A DNA stretch of 56,525 bases from a delta proteobacterium MLS_D (GCA_002030015.1 LQBH01000011.1:1-56525); one strand, 5' to 3'; positions 9,087 through 17,601 are shown, counted from the first letter of the stretch. A program made the numbers and translations. The notes: generated from the sequence alone by a model not told the origin.

Positions 9087-10088
9087 TCACCCCTTCCCGT
9101 TTCCGACCACCTGCGATACCTGCACTGCCTGGTTGCCCCGGCGCCGTCCCGCATGTCCCACGAATTTCAGGTGACCTTCGACATAAATACCCAGGTCTTC
9201 GGTACAATACTGGTCCAGCAGGATTACGTCGCCCGGCTTCAACCTCAAGATGTCCTTCCCCGTTATTTCCGTGTTTCCCAGTTCAACCACGAGGGGAACT
9301 TCCACGGAGCGAATCTCTTCTCTGAACCTGTTTGAAAATTCCTGATCGGATTCACGCTTGTCAGTCTGGTAACTGCCCTGCAACTTGTCGCGAATAGGTT
9401 CCATGGTCGAATAGGGCATGCAGAGCGTCATTTTCCCGGACGCGTAATCCATTTCGAGCTCGAAATTCATGACCATGATCACGTCCTGAGGGGCCACTAT
9501 CTGGGCAAACTGGGGATTCGCCTCCGCCCGTACGTATTTGACATTTACGTCCAGCAATGTCTTCCAGGCCTCTTCCAGGTCCCCCAGGGCGCTTTTGACC
9601 ACCCGTTGCACGATGTTGTTCTCGATGGCGGTGAAATCACGGCCTTCCAGCCTGAAGTCATCCCGGCCGCTTCCTCCGAACAGGAGATCCACAAACGTGA
9701 AAATCAATCGTGATTCCACGATGAATATCATCTCCCCCCGCAGCGGTTTCATCTTAAAAATGTGCATGCTCGTGGGGAAAGGAAGCGTCCTGAGGAAATC
9801 GTGGTATTTGACCATGTCGACCGACGAAGTGTTGATTCCCACAACTCTCCTCAGGATGGACGACATGGTGCTCCGCAGGAGCCTGGCAAATTTTTCGTTC
9901 GTAATCTCCAGGGTCGGCAGCCGCTCCCGGACGATCTTCTTGTGACTCGTCAGGTCGTAGGGGCGGACATCCGTCCGCTGTTCCTCCGCAGCCGCGGCGT
10001 CATTCGTGTCGACCACGCCGTCGGAAATGCCCTTAAGAAGAGCATCCACCTCGTTCTGTGAAAGTATCTGTGACATCGACATCCCCAT
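9087..10088 (-). CDS. fliM: Flagellar motor switch protein FliM
   Basis: The protein has 333 residues. The N-terminal CheY-P-binding peptide is recognisable as 'ILSQNEVDALLKG' (about residues 8-20). The middle CheC-like domain follows, with the GGxGR-type loop 'LLFGGSGRD', and then a C-terminal SpoA domain ('EITGKDILRLKPGDVILLD'). FliM links FliG to FliN in the switch and receives the chemotaxis signal. Three in-frame ATGs at the start (residues 1, 3 and 5) leave the exact N-terminus open by a few residues. Confidence 0.95.
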   Translation of the reverse strand: MGMSMSQILSQNEVDALLKGISDGVVDTNDAAAAEEQRTDVRPYDLTSHKKIVRERLPTLEITNEKFARLLRSTMSSILRRVVGINTSSVDMVKYHDFLRTLPFPTSMHIFKMKPLRGEMIFIVESRLIFTFVDLLFGGSGRDDFRLEGRDFTAIENNIVQRVVKSALGDLEEAWKTLLDVNVKYVRAEANPQFAQIVAPQDVIMVMNFELEMDYASGKMTLCMPYSTMEPIRDKLQGSYQTDKRESDQEFSNRFREEIRSVEVPLVVELGNTEITGKDILRLKPGDVILLDQYCTEDLGIYVEGHLKFVGHAGRRRGNQAVQVSQVVGNGKG

Positions 10089-10122
10089 CGGCCCCGCGTT
10101 CGACGCGTCGGCCGTCGATACG

Positions 10123-10632
10123 TTACTGAATGACGAAATCGGTGAAATACACCTTGCTGATCGACCCTCGACTGAGATAGTTGTTGATCCGCATGACTAT
10201 CTCGTCCCGCAGCTGCTGTTTTCCCTCGAATCCAACGACATCGCGATAATACTTGGAAGACAGAAGGTCCAGGATGCCGTCCATGATTTTCGGCCGCAAC
10301 AGATCCATCTCGTCCAGTATTTCCGGACTCGACAGCTCCAGTTCGATGGTTACTTTCAGATATCGCTGTCCATCATCGTCAAGAAGGTTCACGATCAGCG
10401 TCCCCATCGACCAGAGAGCCCCGATCGGCTGCGATTCATCTTCCGCCTCCTGCCGGTCCGCCGCCCGGTCCTGATACAGCATCCAGCCGCCCAGGCCTCC
10501 GCCCGCAAGAACGGCGACAATTACCAGCGCAATCAGAAATTTCCCGACGATGCCGCCTTTCTTCGGACGTTCCTCCACCGCTTCAACTTCGTCCGGTTCT
10601 TCCCGCCTGTCCCGTCTTTGTCGTTCCGCCAT
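10123..10632 (-). CDS. fliL: Flagellar basal-body protein FliL
   Basis: This 169-residue protein has a charged cytoplasmic N-terminus (~27 residues), a single membrane helix ('FLIALVIVAVLAGGGLGGWM', about 32-52) and a periplasmic stomatin-like FliL domain ending 'YLSRGSISKVYFTDFVIQ'. FliL surrounds the stator and helps stator function. It is preceded by GGAGG and sits between the second motB and fliM, a typical place. I see nothing odd in it. Confidence 0.93.
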   Translation of the reverse strand: MAERQRRDRREEPDEVEAVEERPKKGGIVGKFLIALVIVAVLAGGGLGGWMLYQDRAADRQEAEDESQPIGALWSMGTLIVNLLDDDGQRYLKVTIELELSSPEILDEMDLLRPKIMDGILDLLSSKYYRDVVGFEGKQQLRDEIVMRINNYLSRGSISKVYFTDFVIQ

Positions 10633-10644
10633 AGTTCCTCCCCG

Positions 10645-11328
10645 TCACCCCGGCGGGGTGATAATAATTTCGACTCTTCTGTTTGCCGCTCTCGCTTCGG
10701 CGTTGTTTCCCGGAACACGGGGTCGGGAATCGGCATACCCGGACGCCGACAGGCGTTCAGGCGCGATACCTCCCCGGTCGACCAGGCAGCGTACCACCCC
10801 CGTGGCGCGAGCCACGGAGAGTTCCCAGTTCGACGGAAAGCGGTCCGTCTGTATGGGAACATCATCGGTATGCCCCGCCACCCGGATGCAGGCTTCACTC
10901 TCGCGGAGGCGGTCCGCAAGGGCGTCAAGCATCGACCGTCCTGACGATCCGATGTCGGCCCTGCCGGATTTAAAAAAGAGTTTTTCATCCACCGTCACCA
11001 TAACTCCCTCGTCCACTACCCGGACATCGAAATCACCGGCGGTGCGAAGTTCTTCGGCAAGTTCCTGTTTCTGCCGTTCCAGGCTCAATCCCACCCGCCC
11101 CATGGGCGCGACAAAAGGTTCGAATATTCTGAATTCGGCGCCTGATCCCTCTTTTAGTTTTCCCAGGGCCGCACTCATGGAAAGACTTGCCTCCTTGACC
11201 TTCGCCGCGTCCATATTGGAAAGACTCAGCGTGAGAACAAAAAAAGTCAGCAGCAGGGTTACCAGGTCGTTGAAGGTGGTAAGCCACTTTCCTTCTGATT
11301 TCACTTCCTGTTTCGGTTCTCTGCTCAT
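10645..11328 (-). CDS. motB: MotB-type stator protein (second copy, ion-binding Asp present)
   Basis: This 227-residue stator B subunit has one membrane segment, 'FNDLVTLLLTFFVLTLSLS', which contains the essential proton- or sodium-accepting Asp (residue 21). The peptidoglycan-binding OmpA-like domain follows, with 'VAGHTDDVPIQTDRFPSNWE' and 'NAEARAANRRVEI'. With MotA it forms the ion-driven stator. It overlaps the upstream motB copy by 4 nt (ATGA). Of the tandem pair, this copy carries the full catalytic signature, so it is the likely ion-conducting subunit. Whether it uses H+ or Na+ cannot be read directly. Confidence 0.93.
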   Translation of the reverse strand: MSREPKQEVKSEGKWLTTFNDLVTLLLTFFVLTLSLSNMDAAKVKEASLSMSAALGKLKEGSGAEFRIFEPFVAPMGRVGLSLERQKQELAEELRTAGDFDVRVVDEGVMVTVDEKLFFKSGRADIGSSGRSMLDALADRLRESEACIRVAGHTDDVPIQTDRFPSNWELSVARATGVVRCLVDRGGIAPERLSASGYADSRPRVPGNNAEARAANRRVEIIITPPG

Positions 11329-12095
11329 CCCTGTCCACGTTCTGACGAACCGGCGCTCGTTCGTGCCGGTTCAAAATAGCATTCCACGCGGCGGTTCCTG
11401 GCCCTTCCTTTATCCGTATCATTGGAAGCCAGCGGACGGTATTCGCCGAAACCGACGGCTTCGAGTCGATCCGCCGGCAGCTTTCCCCTGGTGAGAAAAT
11501 ACCGGATTACATTCACCGCCCGAGCCGTCGAAAGCTCCCAGTTCGATGGAAAACGAGCGGTCGCTATGGGAACGTTGTCGGTATGCCCCTCGACTCTGAC
11601 CATGCAATCGGTTTCCTTCAAGACCTGAACTAGTTCGTCGAGGTAGGGATGCAGGGCGGCATCTATATCCGCCGTCCCCGAGGCGAAAAGAACATCCCCC
11701 TGCATCACCGCCTTGAATCCCCGGTCGGTTTTTTCGATACTCACGGCGTCCCCGGCTGCTTCCAGAATGGCGGCCGCCTCCTCCAGTTTTTCAAAAGCCA
11801 GCATGACCGTCTCGTTTTCAAGCGACGTCATTTCTTTCGACGGCAGGTGAACACGTTCGCCCGCCGTCGGCATATATCCCGTTTCATCGCTGCTCAAATC
11901 CGGCTCGTATTCCGCCGGCGTCGTGCCGCCGAATCCCCGCATGAAATTTGAGACCTTGTTATCCTCAATTGATGAATATGAAACCAGCATGGCGAAAAAG
12001 GCGACCAGAATGAGGACGAGGGCGCAATAGGTTATTTCCCATGACGCCGCCGGCGGCGGGACATTTTTTTTTCTGCCGGGTGACGCGTCGCCCAT
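11325..12095 (-). CDS. MotB-like protein (first copy) lacking the ion-binding Asp
   Basis: This 256-residue protein has the MotB layout: a short N-terminus, one hydrophobic segment (about residues 19-41), a linker and a complete OmpA-like peptidoglycan-binding domain ('RVEGHTDNVPIATARFPSNW', 'RARNRRVE'). Aligned on the shared Trp at the start of the membrane segment with the copy downstream, the essential Asp position is Ala25 (bases 12021-12023: W-E-I-T-Y-C-A against W-L-T-T-F-N-D). It should therefore not be able to bind the coupling ion in the usual way. It starts 3 nt after motA and overlaps the next motB by 4 nt. It could be an accessory stator subunit, a T-ring-like anchor or a heteromeric partner. 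Confidence 0.88.
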   Translation of the reverse strand: MGDASPGRKKNVPPPAASWEITYCALVLILVAFFAMLVSYSSIEDNKVSNFMRGFGGTTPAEYEPDLSSDETGYMPTAGERVHLPSKEMTSLENETVMLAFEKLEEAAAILEAAGDAVSIEKTDRGFKAVMQGDVLFASGTADIDAALHPYLDELVQVLKETDCMVRVEGHTDNVPIATARFPSNWELSTARAVNVIRYFLTRGKLPADRLEAVGFGEYRPLASNDTDKGRARNRRVECYFEPARTSAGSSERGQG

Positions 12096-12097
12096 GG

Positions 12098-12859
12098 TCA
12101 GACCGTGGACCTCCTTTCACCGGGAGCGATGAACGAGTGTAGTTTCTGCTCCAGGATTCGTGGATTGTCGCCGGACTGCACCGACAGGATCCCGCTTATG
12201 ATCATCTGCTTTACGAGCATTTCCTGGCCGCTCCTGGTTTTGAGCTTGCCCGCGATGGGGAGAAAAAGAAGATTCGCCAGCAGAATACCGTAAAAGGTCG
12301 TGATGAGGGCAACCGCCATTGCGGGACCGATGGCGCTGGGATCTTCCATCTGCATCAGCATCTGCACCAGCCCGATGAGGGTCCCCACCATACCCATTGC
12401 CGGGGCGAAATTCCCCATAGTGGTAAATATCTCGGCGCCAAGCCGATGCCGTTCCTCGATAAAGTCGAGTTCGGTCTGCATGATCTTCGACAGGGTCGCC
12501 GGCTCGATACCGTCGACCATGAGGCCCACCCCCTTGGCGAAAAATGGATCATCTATATCCTCGACCTTTTTTTCCAGGGCCAGTATTCCCTCCCTGCGGG
12601 CCGTTTTCGACATGTCGATCAGGGTTTCGATGGTTTCGGAAAGAGGCTGCTGACGGTGAAAGAACACCTGTCGCGCTATTTTCATGACACTGAAAATGTC
12701 CGCCATGGGATAATTGATGAAGGTCGCCCCGATGGTGCCCCCTACCACGATGAGTGCGGAGGCGGGACTGATAAACCAACTCAGGCCGCCGCCCAGCATC
12801 ATGGCGGCGGCGACGAGGCCGAACCCGGTTATGATTCCTACTATGGTCGCAAGATCCAT
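12098..12859 (-). CDS. motA: Flagellar stator protein MotA/PomA type
   Basis: I use the ATG at 12859 (253 residues); an in-frame GTG two codons upstream at 12865 is possible. There are four membrane segments: two near the N-terminus ('IVGIITGFGLVAAAMMLGG', 'SALIVVGGTIGATFINYP') and two in the C-terminal third ('GMVGTLIGLVQMLMQM', 'AVALITTFYGILLANLLFL'). The cytoplasmic loop between them contains the FliG-interacting charged region. Size and sequence fit the PomA/MotP branch. It is the first gene of the long motA-to-fliA operon, about 37 nt downstream of a sigma-54 -12 element (12896-12911). Confidence 0.94.
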   Translation of the reverse strand: MDLATIVGIITGFGLVAAAMMLGGGLSWFISPASALIVVGGTIGATFINYPMADIFSVMKIARQVFFHRQQPLSETIETLIDMSKTARREGILALEKKVEDIDDPFFAKGVGLMVDGIEPATLSKIMQTELDFIEERHRLGAEIFTTMGNFAPAMGMVGTLIGLVQMLMQMEDPSAIGPAMAVALITTFYGILLANLLFLPIAGKLKTRSGQEMLVKQMIISGILSVQSGDNPRILEQKLHSFIAPGERRSTV

Positions 12860-12895
12860 GCGCACACCCGCATCGATGAATTTGAATCATGGATG

Positions 12896-12911
12896 AGCAA
12901 AGACCGTACCA
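12896..12911 (-). promoter_or_regulatory. Sigma-54 promoter for the motA-fliA operon
   Basis: On the minus strand the site reads TGGTACGGTCTTTGCT, against consensus TGGCACG-N4-TTGCW. It has GG and GC separated by exactly 10 nt and 14 of 15 informative positions agree. It lies just after the flgE terminator (13008-13021) and just before motA, where a new transcript must start. Confidence 0.85.
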
Positions 12912-12994
12912 CTTGGAGCCGTGTAAGCGGTTGGGCCGTGAGCCATGAATAAGGCAGGAAAATCAGGGACCGGAGAGACAGGGTAACAGCCCGA

Positions 12995-13021
12995 AAATAA
13001 AAAGACTGGCGGGTTTCCGCC
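12995..13021 (-). terminator. Intrinsic terminator of the fliK-flgD-flgE unit
   Basis: On the minus strand a GGCGG-AAAC-CCGCC hairpin (13008-13021) is followed by AGTCTTTTTATTTT. It lies downstream of flgE and upstream of the motA promoter, so it separates the two flagellar transcripts. Confidence 0.75.
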
Positions 13022-13039
13022 GTTTACCGCATACAGTAA

Positions 13040-13077
13040 GGCGGGCCACCGTGGGAACAGTGCCCCGGTGGCCCGCC
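13040..13077. repeat. Perfect 12-bp GC-rich inverted repeat between flgE and motA
   Basis: The arms are GGCGGGCCACCG (13040-13051) and CGGTGGCCCGCC (13066-13077), with a 14-nt loop. A short T run (GTTTT) follows only on the plus strand. The flgE transcript reads it just before the T-tailed terminator at 13008. It may help termination or protect the 3' end. Confidence 0.7.
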
Positions 13078-13163
13078 GTTTTGACGAATAGTCATTTAAT
13101 TGACGCGGCCTGTTGCTTCCATCGCCTTGCCTGTTTATCGGGCACTTCTTCTCTGCCCGGATT

Positions 13164-14591
13164 TTATCGTTTTACGTTCATCAGCTCGCTCATCATCTGG
13201 TCGGTCGTGGTGACAACTTTGGCACTCGCCTGATAGGCGCGCTGCGCGGTGATCATGTTGATAAACTCCTGGGCGATGTCGGTGTTGGAAAGCTCCAACG
13301 AGTTGGAAATGATGGTTCCCATGCCGCCCGTACCGGGAGCGTTCTGAATGGCGACGCCCGACTCAAGCGTTTCGCCGAAGAGATTCGCCCCCATGCGCTG
13401 CAATCCGAGGGGGTTCGAAAAGGTCGCCAGCATGACCTCGCCAATACTCGCCGTCTGGCCGTTGGTAAAGAAACCGGTGATGATACCGTCCTCCGTGACT
13501 GAAATACTGCGCAGTTCACCGGAGGAGTACCCGTCCTGGATAAGGCTTTTCACCACCGAGGTGCTTGCGTAGCCCGTCAGAGGCTCGACCCCTGAACCGG
13601 TCAGTTTCCAGTCCACGTCGATATCTTCGGCACCGTTTGCCAGTCCGGCGAAACTCAGGCTGGGATCCGTCGAAGGCGAGGTCAGTCCTCCGTCGGCAGC
13701 GAACTCGAAGTCCATGGGCATGTACACCACACCGTCATCGTCGATGCGATAATCGGACACCTCCCAATTACTTGCCGAACCCTCCGGTTCGCAATTGTCG
13801 TCGGTAGCCGAAGTATACCCGGTGGTACAGCGATAAACTGTTCCATCGTGCACGAGCAGGTCATCTTCCGCATAAGTTTCACCGTCGGCCACGTATGTCG
13901 TCTCATAGTCCGCCGGATCGAGGGCGTTGTGAACAATATTTGTTTCACCGGTCCCGGCCGCGACGAGAACGGCCCGCGCATCCCATTCACCGGCGGCCTC
14001 CTGTTTCTCAAATTCAAGTCGCAATGTGTGCGGCGTTCCGAGCGTGTCGTAGACTGTCTGTGCGATGGTGAATACCTCGCCGGTTGGTGTCGTAGCGTCC
14101 AGGTTTGCGCCGATGGACATTTCTGTGGTGGCCTTGGGCGCTGATTGAACATCCTTGAGCGATATGTCCGTCACGGCGTCGCTGTCGGCTGACATGAGAT
14201 TACATCCCTGCACCTTGTAGTTGTTTTCATCAACCATGTATCCCTCGTTATCCACCGAAAAGGCGCCCGCTCTCGTGTAGTAAATTCCTCCCTCGGCGTC
14301 ACGAACCATGAAAAAACCTTCACCGTCGATGGAAAGATCCGTCGCGTTCGACGTGGTCTCGAAAGACCCGGCGGAAAAAAGCGTATTGACGCCGCCGACG
14401 GAAACACCGCGTCCCACCTGCATGGTTCCGCCTCCGCCGCCGGTAAGGCTTTGACTCAGAATGTCGGAGAACAGAATCCTGCTGGACTTGTACCCCACCG
14501 TGTTCGCGTTCGCGATGTTGTTGCCGATGACGTCAAGCTGCGTCTGCATGGCGTTAAGCCCTGATATGCCCGAGTACAGTGAACTACTCAT
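13164..14591 (-). CDS. flgE: Flagellar hook protein FlgE with an extra inserted module
   Basis: This 475-residue protein has the canonical N-terminal rod/hook motif ('SLYSGISGLNAMQTQLDVIG', then NNIANANTVGYKS) and the C-terminal motif ('NTDIAQEFINMITAQRAYQA'), which form the D0 coiled coil. The FlaE/D2 domains lie between. Residues ~229-280 (bases 13752-13907) form an insert with a pattern like CBM5/12 chitin-binding modules: aromatic-rich, a 'DDLLVHDGTVYRC' strand and terminal 'SASNWEV'. It holds two Cys (255, 267) that could pair. FlgE polymerises into the hook. Its promoter is shared with fliK, and it ends the operon. About 300 nt separate it from motA, containing two hairpins and the motA promoter. 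Confidence 0.95.
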   Translation of the reverse strand: MSSSLYSGISGLNAMQTQLDVIGNNIANANTVGYKSSRILFSDILSQSLTGGGGGTMQVGRGVSVGGVNTLFSAGSFETTSNATDLSIDGEGFFMVRDAEGGIYYTRAGAFSVDNEGYMVDENNYKVQGCNLMSADSDAVTDISLKDVQSAPKATTEMSIGANLDATTPTGEVFTIAQTVYDTLGTPHTLRLEFEKQEAAGEWDARAVLVAAGTGETNIVHNALDPADYETTYVADGETYAEDDLLVHDGTVYRCTTGYTSATDDNCEPEGSASNWEVSDYRIDDDGVVYMPMDFEFAADGGLTSPSTDPSLSFAGLANGAEDIDVDWKLTGSGVEPLTGYASTSVVKSLIQDGYSSGELRSISVTEDGIITGFFTNGQTASIGEVMLATFSNPLGLQRMGANLFGETLESGVAIQNAPGTGGMGTIISNSLELSNTDIAQEFINMITAQRAYQASAKVVTTTDQMMSELMNVKR

Positions 14592-14624
14592 GACCGGTTA
14601 CCTCCTTGTTTTTATGCGTATTTT

Positions 14625-15341
14625 TTATTTTCCCGCAGTTGTCTCTTTTATTACGGTTACGTCATTTACGGGTATCTCGTCTCCGTTGACCGACAGGTAG
14701 GCCGTATCGTCCTTGAACGTCACGCCCGTTACCAGGCCCGTCATCATCGGCGTCCACGAGGCATACCCGCCCTCATCATTTTCAGCCGTAAGCCGGAACG
14801 CGTAGTTTCCTTCCGGCACGTCGCCCGAATCCCAGGTGTCCTTATATTCACCGGGACTCCGGCTTCCCAGTTCGATAACGTCCATAACCGCCCCGTCGGA
14901 CCGGTATATTTCGAGGACACCTTCCTGTATATAGTCCTCGAGCTGGTATACCAGGTCGACTTTTCCGCCGTCGGCAATAATGCTGTTCCCCTCGGTAAGC
15001 ACCGACTTGCCGATCAGACTTGCCGTTCCGAGATTGTCGATCGCGGCCAATCGCGAACTCACAGAATCCATCCGCCCGTTCAGATTGGTAAGCTGTTCCA
15101 GGCTGGAAAACTGGGCGATCTGGGCCGTGAAATCCGTGCCTTCCATGGGATTCAGGGGGTCCTGGTTTTCCAGTTGCACGATGAGCATCTTCAAAAAATC
15201 TTCTTTCCCCATTTCAGCCGATTTCGTGAAATTGTTCACCCCTTGATCGGCGCCCACTTTGTCCGCTTCTTGCCCCATTTCAGCTGATTTCGTGAAATTG
15301 TTCACCCCTTGATTGGCGCCCACTGTGTTCATCGTCGTCAT
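14625..15341 (-). CDS. flgD: Hook assembly scaffold protein FlgD
   Basis: I choose the ATG at 15341 because GGAGG lies 8 nt upstream, giving 238 residues. The N-terminal FlgD signature 'FLKMLIVQLENQDPLNPMEG' (about residues 45-65) is followed by 'TDFTAQIAQFSSLEQLTNLN'. The C-terminal tudor/FN3-like domain follows with 'GNYAFRLTAENDEGGYA'. FlgD caps the growing hook and is discarded. The N-terminus contains a tandem duplication: 'NQGVNNFTKSAEMG' and 'DQGVNNFTKSAEMG' 22 residues apart (bases 15207-15324). It lies between fliK and flgE. Confidence 0.95.
   Translation of the reverse strand: MTTMNTVGANQGVNNFTKSAEMGQEADKVGADQGVNNFTKSAEMGKEDFLKMLIVQLENQDPLNPMEGTDFTAQIAQFSSLEQLTNLNGRMDSVSSRLAAIDNLGTASLIGKSVLTEGNSIIADGGKVDLVYQLEDYIQEGVLEIYRSDGAVMDVIELGSRSPGEYKDTWDSGDVPEGNYAFRLTAENDEGGYASWTPMMTGLVTGVTFKDDTAYLSVNGDEIPVNDVTVIKETTAGK
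15207..15324. repeat. Near-perfect 52-bp direct repeat (period 66 bp) inside flgD
   Basis: Copies at 15207-15258 and 15273-15324 differ at only two bases. The period of 66 bp is 22 codons, so the frame is kept and the export-signal region of FlgD is duplicated. The low divergence points to a recent event. Confidence 0.92.
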
Positions 15342-15380
15342 TCGTTTCACCTCCGATCATTTCCGTCGGGTACCGGTTGA

Positions 15381-17558
15381 TCACACGAAAAAACTCAACC
15401 GACCCGTACGCTGTCCGTCTTCGCGGGACCGGCCGATATGGTCGTCCTGTCCCGGGTCCGGCAACGATCTTTCCCCGTTTCTTCCGTTTTCTTCACCGTT
15501 TTCACCCTCGAACGGCGCCCCGCCCCGTCCGTCATACCGGCTGAATCCCGCCTCCTGGTCTCGCTGGGCAACCGAGAAGGACTCAACGGTAAATCCCTGC
15601 TCCTGGAGCGCGCCTTTCAGCTGTTCCGTGCCGGCCTGGAGGAATCGGCCCGCTTCACCGCTGTCAACCCGCAAAAGAACACGAACCGTTTTGTCATGCA
15701 TGATCACTTCCATGTCGAGGGAACCCAGGTGCGGAGGTTGCAGTTGTATCCGCATCCGCTGTGAACCATCCTTTCCCTGGGACGCGGCCATCGACGACAG
15801 GTGGGTGCTGATGATTTTCATGTCCGGAGAAGTCCTGGCAGCCGCGGAACCACGATGATTCTCGCCGGCGCCGCCGGGCCCATCCACGCCGGCGGTGAAT
15901 ATTTTGCCGTCATTCCCGCCTCTGAACAACCGTCTCTCCTCCGAAACGACCGGCCGGGACACCCCCCCGGCCAGCAGTTCCCTGCTTCCCGCTGTTTCGC
16001 CGACTAAACGGACATGCTTGTTTTCAACCGCCCCGTCTTCCCCACCGGAAAAACCTGCCGTGGTTGCCCGTACGGCGGAAGAAACTGTTTCGCCAGGGCG
16101 TTCGACTGTCCGGCCTTCAGCCGGACTGACCTGTGCCTGCGCCGCGGGCGATAGACGCTCCCCTCCCGTGTCCACGCGGGCGCGCTGCACGAAGGATTGT
16201 TCATCGCGAACGCCGGTGAACGTTTTACCGTCGCCCTGATGATTGCCGTTCGCCTGCCGCTGAAAATGGTGTTCCCGCCCCTCCGGCCGGATGCCCGAAC
16301 CGTCAACCGTAACCGCCGGCTGGGCATCACGTGACACGGACATAGTAGCCGGACGGGACAGGTGACGATGAACCGCTGCGCCGTTCAACCGTTCAACCGC
16401 TTCGCCCATTGACGCGCCGCCCTTCGGGGCATGTTCCACGTCACCCGGTGAACCGTTAGAAACCGGGGCGTCCGTAACCGCCGAAGCGACGCCGCGTCCG
16501 CCGGGTATCCTGCCGCCGGTAACCGCCGCCGTCGTTTCCTGCGGGACGACGTCCCGTGGGACCGCTCCGGAGCCCGGAACAACCGGTGTTTTTGAAGGAG
16601 ATGCCTGCCCGTGGAAAGACGGCTTCGAAACGGCCGGGAAACTCGCATCCAGGCGCCCCCGCGATGCCGTCGCATCGCTTTTCGCCGACACGACCTTCCT
16701 GACACTATTCACGTCGCCTGCCGAACCGGGCATAACCGCGGCGGCTTTAACCGCCGAATCGGCGCCGCGTCCTCCGGGTATTTTGCCGCCGGTAACCGTC
16801 GCCGTCGTTTCCTGCGGGACAAGATCCACGGAAGCCGCTTCAGACCCCGGCATAACCAGCGTCTTTGAAGAAGATCCCTGCCCATGGAAAAACAGCTTTG
16901 AAACGGCGGAGAAGTCCGCCGGCTTCGCCTGATTATATGGTATTCGTGCACCCTGCTTCGCCGAAACGTCGTTTTCAGGCTTATTATCTCCACCGGCTGA
17001 GAACGACGGGGCCTGAACTGTGGAACCCCGGCCATCGCCTCCGCCCGGCGCCTTTTCGAACAAAAAGGCCCGACCCGCCTGCATGGTTTTCTCTCGAAGA
17101 AGATGTAATTGTTTACCGTCGGACGACGCGACCGTGAGTTCCCCGTCCCGGCCCGGCAGGTATAGTTTCACAATCCCGTCGGTTACCCGGAGAAACGCTC
17201 CGTTTTTTACCAGCGCCCTGATTGGTCCGTCGCCTTCGTCGAACACAGCCGTCACGGCCGGGGCGGCAACTCCACAACCATCCGACTCGTCCACGGCGGC
17301 CGTCACTATCGACTCCGACGCAACAACCTCACCCCGGTTGCCGGCAGTATCGGCCCGGGGCATAATCGCTACCCCGTCCGGGCCGTGCTTCTTCACGATC
17401 CACCCGCTGTCTTCCTTCAATATTTTTTGCGCGGCCTCGCGCAGGCTTTCCCCGAAATCAGCTTCGAACAACCCGCGAGTGTCCGTCGCCCCGGCTTTGA
17501 CAAGACCGGCGGAATCAAAAAGCATGGAACGTATGATGTCGTAGATCTGCCCGGCCAT
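15381..17558 (-). CDS. fliK: Flagellar hook-length control protein FliK
   Basis: At 725 residues this is longer than the ~400-500 of well-studied FliK. The C-terminal Flg_hook domain (about residues 600-690) is clear: 'MRIQLQPPHLGSLDMEVIMH' and then 'EQLKGALQEQGFTVESFSV', ending in a flexible charged tail. The middle is Pro/Gly/Ala-rich and contains two copies of a ~91-residue unit (see the repeat at 16440-16928). FliK acts as a secreted ruler that, with FlhB, stops hook growth. It is the first gene after a sigma-54 promoter (17602-17617), with AGGAG upstream of the ATG, followed by flgD and flgE. Confidence 0.92.
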   Translation of the reverse strand: MAGQIYDIIRSMLFDSAGLVKAGATDTRGLFEADFGESLREAAQKILKEDSGWIVKKHGPDGVAIMPRADTAGNRGEVVASESIVTAAVDESDGCGVAAPAVTAVFDEGDGPIRALVKNGAFLRVTDGIVKLYLPGRDGELTVASSDGKQLHLLREKTMQAGRAFLFEKAPGGGDGRGSTVQAPSFSAGGDNKPENDVSAKQGARIPYNQAKPADFSAVSKLFFHGQGSSSKTLVMPGSEAASVDLVPQETTATVTGGKIPGGRGADSAVKAAAVMPGSAGDVNSVRKVVSAKSDATASRGRLDASFPAVSKPSFHGQASPSKTPVVPGSGAVPRDVVPQETTAAVTGGRIPGGRGVASAVTDAPVSNGSPGDVEHAPKGGASMGEAVERLNGAAVHRHLSRPATMSVSRDAQPAVTVDGSGIRPEGREHHFQRQANGNHQGDGKTFTGVRDEQSFVQRARVDTGGERLSPAAQAQVSPAEGRTVERPGETVSSAVRATTAGFSGGEDGAVENKHVRLVGETAGSRELLAGGVSRPVVSEERRLFRGGNDGKIFTAGVDGPGGAGENHRGSAAARTSPDMKIISTHLSSMAASQGKDGSQRMRIQLQPPHLGSLDMEVIMHDKTVRVLLRVDSGEAGRFLQAGTEQLKGALQEQGFTVESFSVAQRDQEAGFSRYDGRGGAPFEGENGEENGRNGERSLPDPGQDDHIGRSREDGQRTGRLSFFV
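16440..16928. repeat. Two tandem 273-bp (91-codon) repeats in fliK
   Basis: The segment containing GTCGTTTCCTGCGGGAC at 16531 recurs at 16804, exactly 273 bp away. Matching sequence flanks both copies from roughly 16440 and 16713. At protein level the shared cores are 'VPQETTA-VTGG-IPGGRG' and 'FHGQ-S-SKT'. The copies are clearly diverged, so this duplication is older than the one in flgD. Confidence 0.85.
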
Positions 17559-17601
17559 AAAGACGCCCGGCTCCTTTCCCTTATGTTTCGGCTTTCAAAA
17601 G

